DNA of 64,000 bases from Homalodisca vitripennis (taxonomy: Eukaryota; Arthropoda; Insecta; Hemiptera; Cicadellidae): the NCBI RefSeq assembly GCF_021130785.1, contig NC_060208.1, positions 55,579,001 to 55,643,000 of the forward strand, written 5' to 3'. Numbering within the stretch: the stretch's first letter is position 1; each line of letters begins with the position of its first letter. The notes below the pieces were generated by a model that was not told the DNA's origin, searched no databases, and worked only from the letters and a program-made list of their open reading frames with translations. The translations under genes and the position numbers were made by a program. Positions 60,601-64,000 of the stretch are shown here, in pieces.

Positions 60601-61204
60601 AAGACATACTTATAAGATAAGACTAGACATTGGACGGAAGAAACGTCTTTGGACGGAGCTTTGATTTCATTCTGTTAGTTTTATTACAGTGATCAACATC
60701 AATGGGAGAAGAAATCATTTAGTGAAGATTTAATGTCACAGAGGTTTACACGTACAACAAAAGAAGTGGATACAATTTTGTGAATACTTTAAACTAAGTC
60801 TAAAATATTAAATTTAACACTGTAATTACTTTTAAAACTGCAATAATAACTAAATAAAAATACCACTATTATAAAAGTATTAGCATGTAACAAAATAGTA
60901 TATTATCAAATACATCTGGTTTGTTTTAACCCTGGTAGAGCCAATGTTTTCCTTGAGTTACTACAAACTGCTGGAGCAGTCTATTACTGAATACACATTG
61001 AAAGGAAATTAAATTGATAAATTATACTGTTAATATCTATTTACTATGACTATGCATCTACTATATATTGCTTTATTTTAAGTAAACATCTAAAAAATAT
61101 TAATATTTTAAGAACTATACAAATTTTTGTAGTATTTACTTTTCTTTTTAGTCAGTAGTGAGGTTGGAGGAAGAGAGTTCAAGACAAATTGTCATAAAAT
61201 AATG
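57607..61204. other. AT-rich intergenic DNA
   Basis: There is no gene or element ends that I can support. A 27-codon acidic reading at 57621-57704 is noted among the rejected items. Confidence 0.5.
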
Positions 61205-61206
61205 TA

Positions 61207-62100
61207 CAATCTTCTGCAAATTAATGGAATCAAGCGGAATCATTTTTATTTTTGTGATTCTTTTGGTTAGCAGCACTGTTGCATTTCTTCTATCAGCTGT
61301 TATAAATTATTAAACTCAACAGCTGTTATTTTTTTGTCAGAAAATGGCATTGGTTTTCTGCGTTTTGCTTGCTCTGCTACATTCTGATCAGATTTTTATC
61401 TTTGTGTTAGCCATGGGTATCACATCAAGAAAGAAGCAGGCTATCATAATACTGAGTGAAAACAATTGTTGACTGAAGTCCTAAAGAAAAGATGCCTGAA
61501 CTGAGCAAGAAAATACAAACATTGGACTAAAGAGTTTTGTTTCACATGTAAGACATATTTTTGTGCGAGTAGTGAGAGTGCAGCACATGTGCTGGAGTGC
61601 TGATGAGAGGATCTCTTATAAGCATTGCTCAACTTGTGAAACACACACAAAAGAAAATTTTCCGGCGTTGTTAGACCTGAGACACTTGTGTTAATAAATG
61701 GAGATAAATACATTGAAGTAGTGTGTTCCAGTCATTCCGTTGCGTTGCTTCTGAATGTGTGCACAGATAGTTTGGGCATTCTCCAACAGGATTTAGCACC
61801 CTGTTTCATTGACTTAAATACCATTGAAAATCTCTGGGCTGATTGCAAAGAAAGACTCAGGAGGATGGGTTGCACAACAAAAGACAGGATAATTTCTACA
61901 CTTTTGAAAATCTGGTTCTGGGATGATTCAATTCTAGGCATTAGTAGATCCAATGTCTAGATGGGTGAAAATGGTAAATGATTATAGGCAGTAGGTATGG
62001 CCACACTAAATAGTAAATTTAATTTAGTAACCAGTATATAAATAAAACGTTCTTCTTCAAAAATTGTTTTGATTCCATTAATTTGGACAGGGGTGTGCTG
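61207..62100 (+). mobile_element. Tc1-like element, decayed
   Basis: The inverted ends share AAATTAATGGAATCAA (left at about 61218-61233; right complemented at about 62068-62084), with TA next to each outer end. It is about 890 bp, shorter than an intact Tc1-like element (about 1.3-1.7 kb), and carries a truncated transposase frame. Confidence 0.6.
61412..61960 (+). pseudogene. Tc1-like transposase remnant (C-terminal end of the catalytic domain)
   Basis: The + strand from about 61784 reads QQDLAPCF and then LNTIENLWADCKERLRRMGC, followed by TKDRIISTLLKIW. The ENLW Glu corresponds to the third catalytic residue of DD34E transposases (N-x-IE-N-LW motif). The first catalytic Asp is not recognisable. 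The segment before it (from about 61412) keeps only scattered similarity in changing frames. An internal deletion removed most of the N-terminal and central part. Confidence 0.65.
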
Positions 62101-62102
62101 TA

Positions 62103-64000
62103 TATACCTTTTGGAAAGAAATTTGCATTGATCATGTTTGTAATTCCACCACTTTCTTAAAGTGTAATAATTCTTTAACTTTTCTTATAGATGCAGAACT
62201 CCTGAAATGATTTTTCCAAAACTTTATTTTTATATAGTATACCATAGTACAGATAATAAACTATTTTAATTTTCTAAATTTTGTTGAAATACTTATTTCT
62301 TCAGTACTAAAATAGGTTTGACATTAGAATATGTATTCTAATTCATATTAAATACCTAACAAATAGAAAAGTTATTTTAAGTGTATTTAAAATATATTTC
62401 AGGTGAAAATAAAATGATGTTTAACTCACAAAAGATTTGAATTTAACTAAACAAAAATATCATTGTTCTCAATTTCAATTAGAAATTTCCTTATTATGAT
62501 ACACACCTTAATATAATGCTATCATTAAAACCAAAAGATACTGTAGCTCATACCAAAAGCAAGTAATGTGTAATTGGGAAGGATCATATCAATAAGTTGG
62601 TATTTTATTTTTTCTAACAAAAAAGGTGTATAAAGCCTTGACTATGAAACCTTCAAAAACAAAACAGGTTATTAAATAATGCTCACGAAGAATGTGATTT
62701 AGTTGTAAATGATAGGTTATAACTTAGGAGATATTTCCAGAAAATTTCAGAAATATACATCTACTTTTCCAAGTATAAAGCAATAATATAATATATTGAA
62801 GCGTTCCAGTGTAAAAACTATTATTGCTTTCTACATATTAAACATAAAGCACTTGTACAATTGACTTATAATATTATCATCTTCTCATCTCGTAAACTTC
62901 ATATATCTAATAATTAAGTTTAAATATTAGGTTCATTAGTATGCAAGTTTTATTTCCTTTGTACAGTCACTGCTTGATAAGTACAAGACTGCTTGTGGGG
63001 AATGACAAGATTCGGCTTGTTGAGGGATTCAACTGATGTTTAAATTAGGAAGTTTCTGTGTAGGTAACAGACTTGTGGTATGTGTGACCCAGATAGAAAA
63101 TGTACTGTTCAATAATTGCAAGATTTATATGAATAGTCATAGCTTTAATTGTTTTCATTCATAAATTGCATTATTTATCTAAAATGAAATTAATGAAGTT
63201 CGTTATGGCTACATGCTTGGATATTTCATATTCTTTATGATCAGATACGGTATATTAAAAAAAAAATTGAAATATATGTCAAATACATTACTAAAGCATA
63301 CAAACATTAAATTACATACAGTAACATAATAAATAAAGATCAAACAAATAAAGATTTGATTATCTTGGATTAACCTTCTATTTCATGAAAATGTTTTATC
63401 TCATAAAAAATTAAAAATGTCTATTTATAAAGGTGAAGATAGGACTTAACAGACAACCTCTAGAAAGACTTTAATACTTTTATTTTTATCTACAAATTGT
63501 TAAATAATTAGTGGATATAACCGAAATCCATTGCACAATCAACTCTATTTTTCTTCACCACTCGGCTTTAGAGCTTCTTCAATTTTTCACAAGAAAGTGT
63601 TTTGTGCTCGTTTCAATTTTTTGCATAGCCTTCTAGTTTATACCAAATTTGGAGGTGAATGTTAGAAACCTTCAACTTATTGAGGATTTGAAATGAACGG
63701 GATTGGAATTACCAAGAAGTGACTGTAATCAGTTTCTGGAAATACATTAAACTCCACTTCTAAAGGCACTGCATGCGTTAATATCTTGTTTTGTAATCAA
63801 TAAAATTTAACTGTATAAAAATCCACTAAGTAGACTCAAATGCAGAAGAAACCCTTAAGAATATTTCTTACATTATTGTATGTACACAATATACAAACAC
63901 AGGTAAAAAGGCTTTCATAATTGAAACAACTGATATGATATTAAATGTTGCACATCTGATCGATGTGGACAGACAGTGATACCAACCCAACCTAGCCTAG
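62103..64000. other. AT-rich intergenic DNA to the window end
   Basis: No feature was recognised. There is no long open frame, no inverted ends and no RNA gene. Confidence 0.5.

Overview
The window looks like AT-rich nuclear DNA of an insect. It has multi-kilobase introns with GT/AG splice sites, and mariner, Tc1-like, piggyBac-like (TTAA), hAT-like and LINE relatives of insect type. Nothing bacterial is visible. The order cannot be fixed from sequence alone; a large-genome insect such as a hemipteran would fit.

One host gene is supported, on the + strand from about 15.9 to 45.4 kb. It is a seven-coding-exon C2H2 zinc-finger gene whose reading frame closes to a predicted 564-residue protein. 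Residues 1-164 are acidic. Residues about 160-270 form a beta-rich, Lys/Val-rich region with a four-times repeated K-V-V motif. Residues 306-564 (last exon) hold eight consecutive C2H2 fingers and a short tail. A 3' splice site lies 4 bases before the ATG, so the promoter and a 5' noncoding exon lie further upstream and were not identified. A 137-bp tandem duplication of the exon-4 region lies inside the gene.

Nearly everything else recognisable is mobile DNA, mostly decayed and often nested.
0-15 kb (upstream): a TTAA element (913-3067) split by an element with 8-bp target duplications (1407-2662), a small hAT-like element (5118-5384), a nested inverted-repeat structure (6915-8303) with a TA array, and a 751-bp element with 27-bp inverted ends (10680-11430).
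Introns: mariner remnants (16.1, 22.6, 36-37 and 42-43 kb), a decayed DDE transposase with degenerate long inverted arms (17-20.3 kb), a TTAA element nested in another TTAA element (25.1-28.3 kb) with an 80-bp-arm hairpin at its edge, a TTAA element carrying a LINE that has lost its reverse transcriptase (30.4-34.6 kb), and a DD41D-like mariner relative with about 460-bp inverted ends (38.1-40.6 kb).
Downstream: a deleted mariner (46.8 kb), then a LINE reverse-transcriptase fragment (about 52.4-57.6 kb) interrupted by a TTAA element (52.4-53.1 kb) and by a 3-kb hAT-like element (54.4-57.4 kb) that carries a foreign LINE gag-like ORF and a roughly 175-bp tandem repeat, and finally a Tc1-like remnant (61.2-62.1 kb). 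The rest is AT-rich DNA with no recognised gene.

No wholly new system was found. The most unusual observations are the splice-site-dead copy of a repeat-coding exon, the exon junctions that fall on the protein repeat, the hairpin abutting the nested TTAA elements, the short palindromes shared in position by otherwise unrelated TTAA elements, and the composite hAT-like element.
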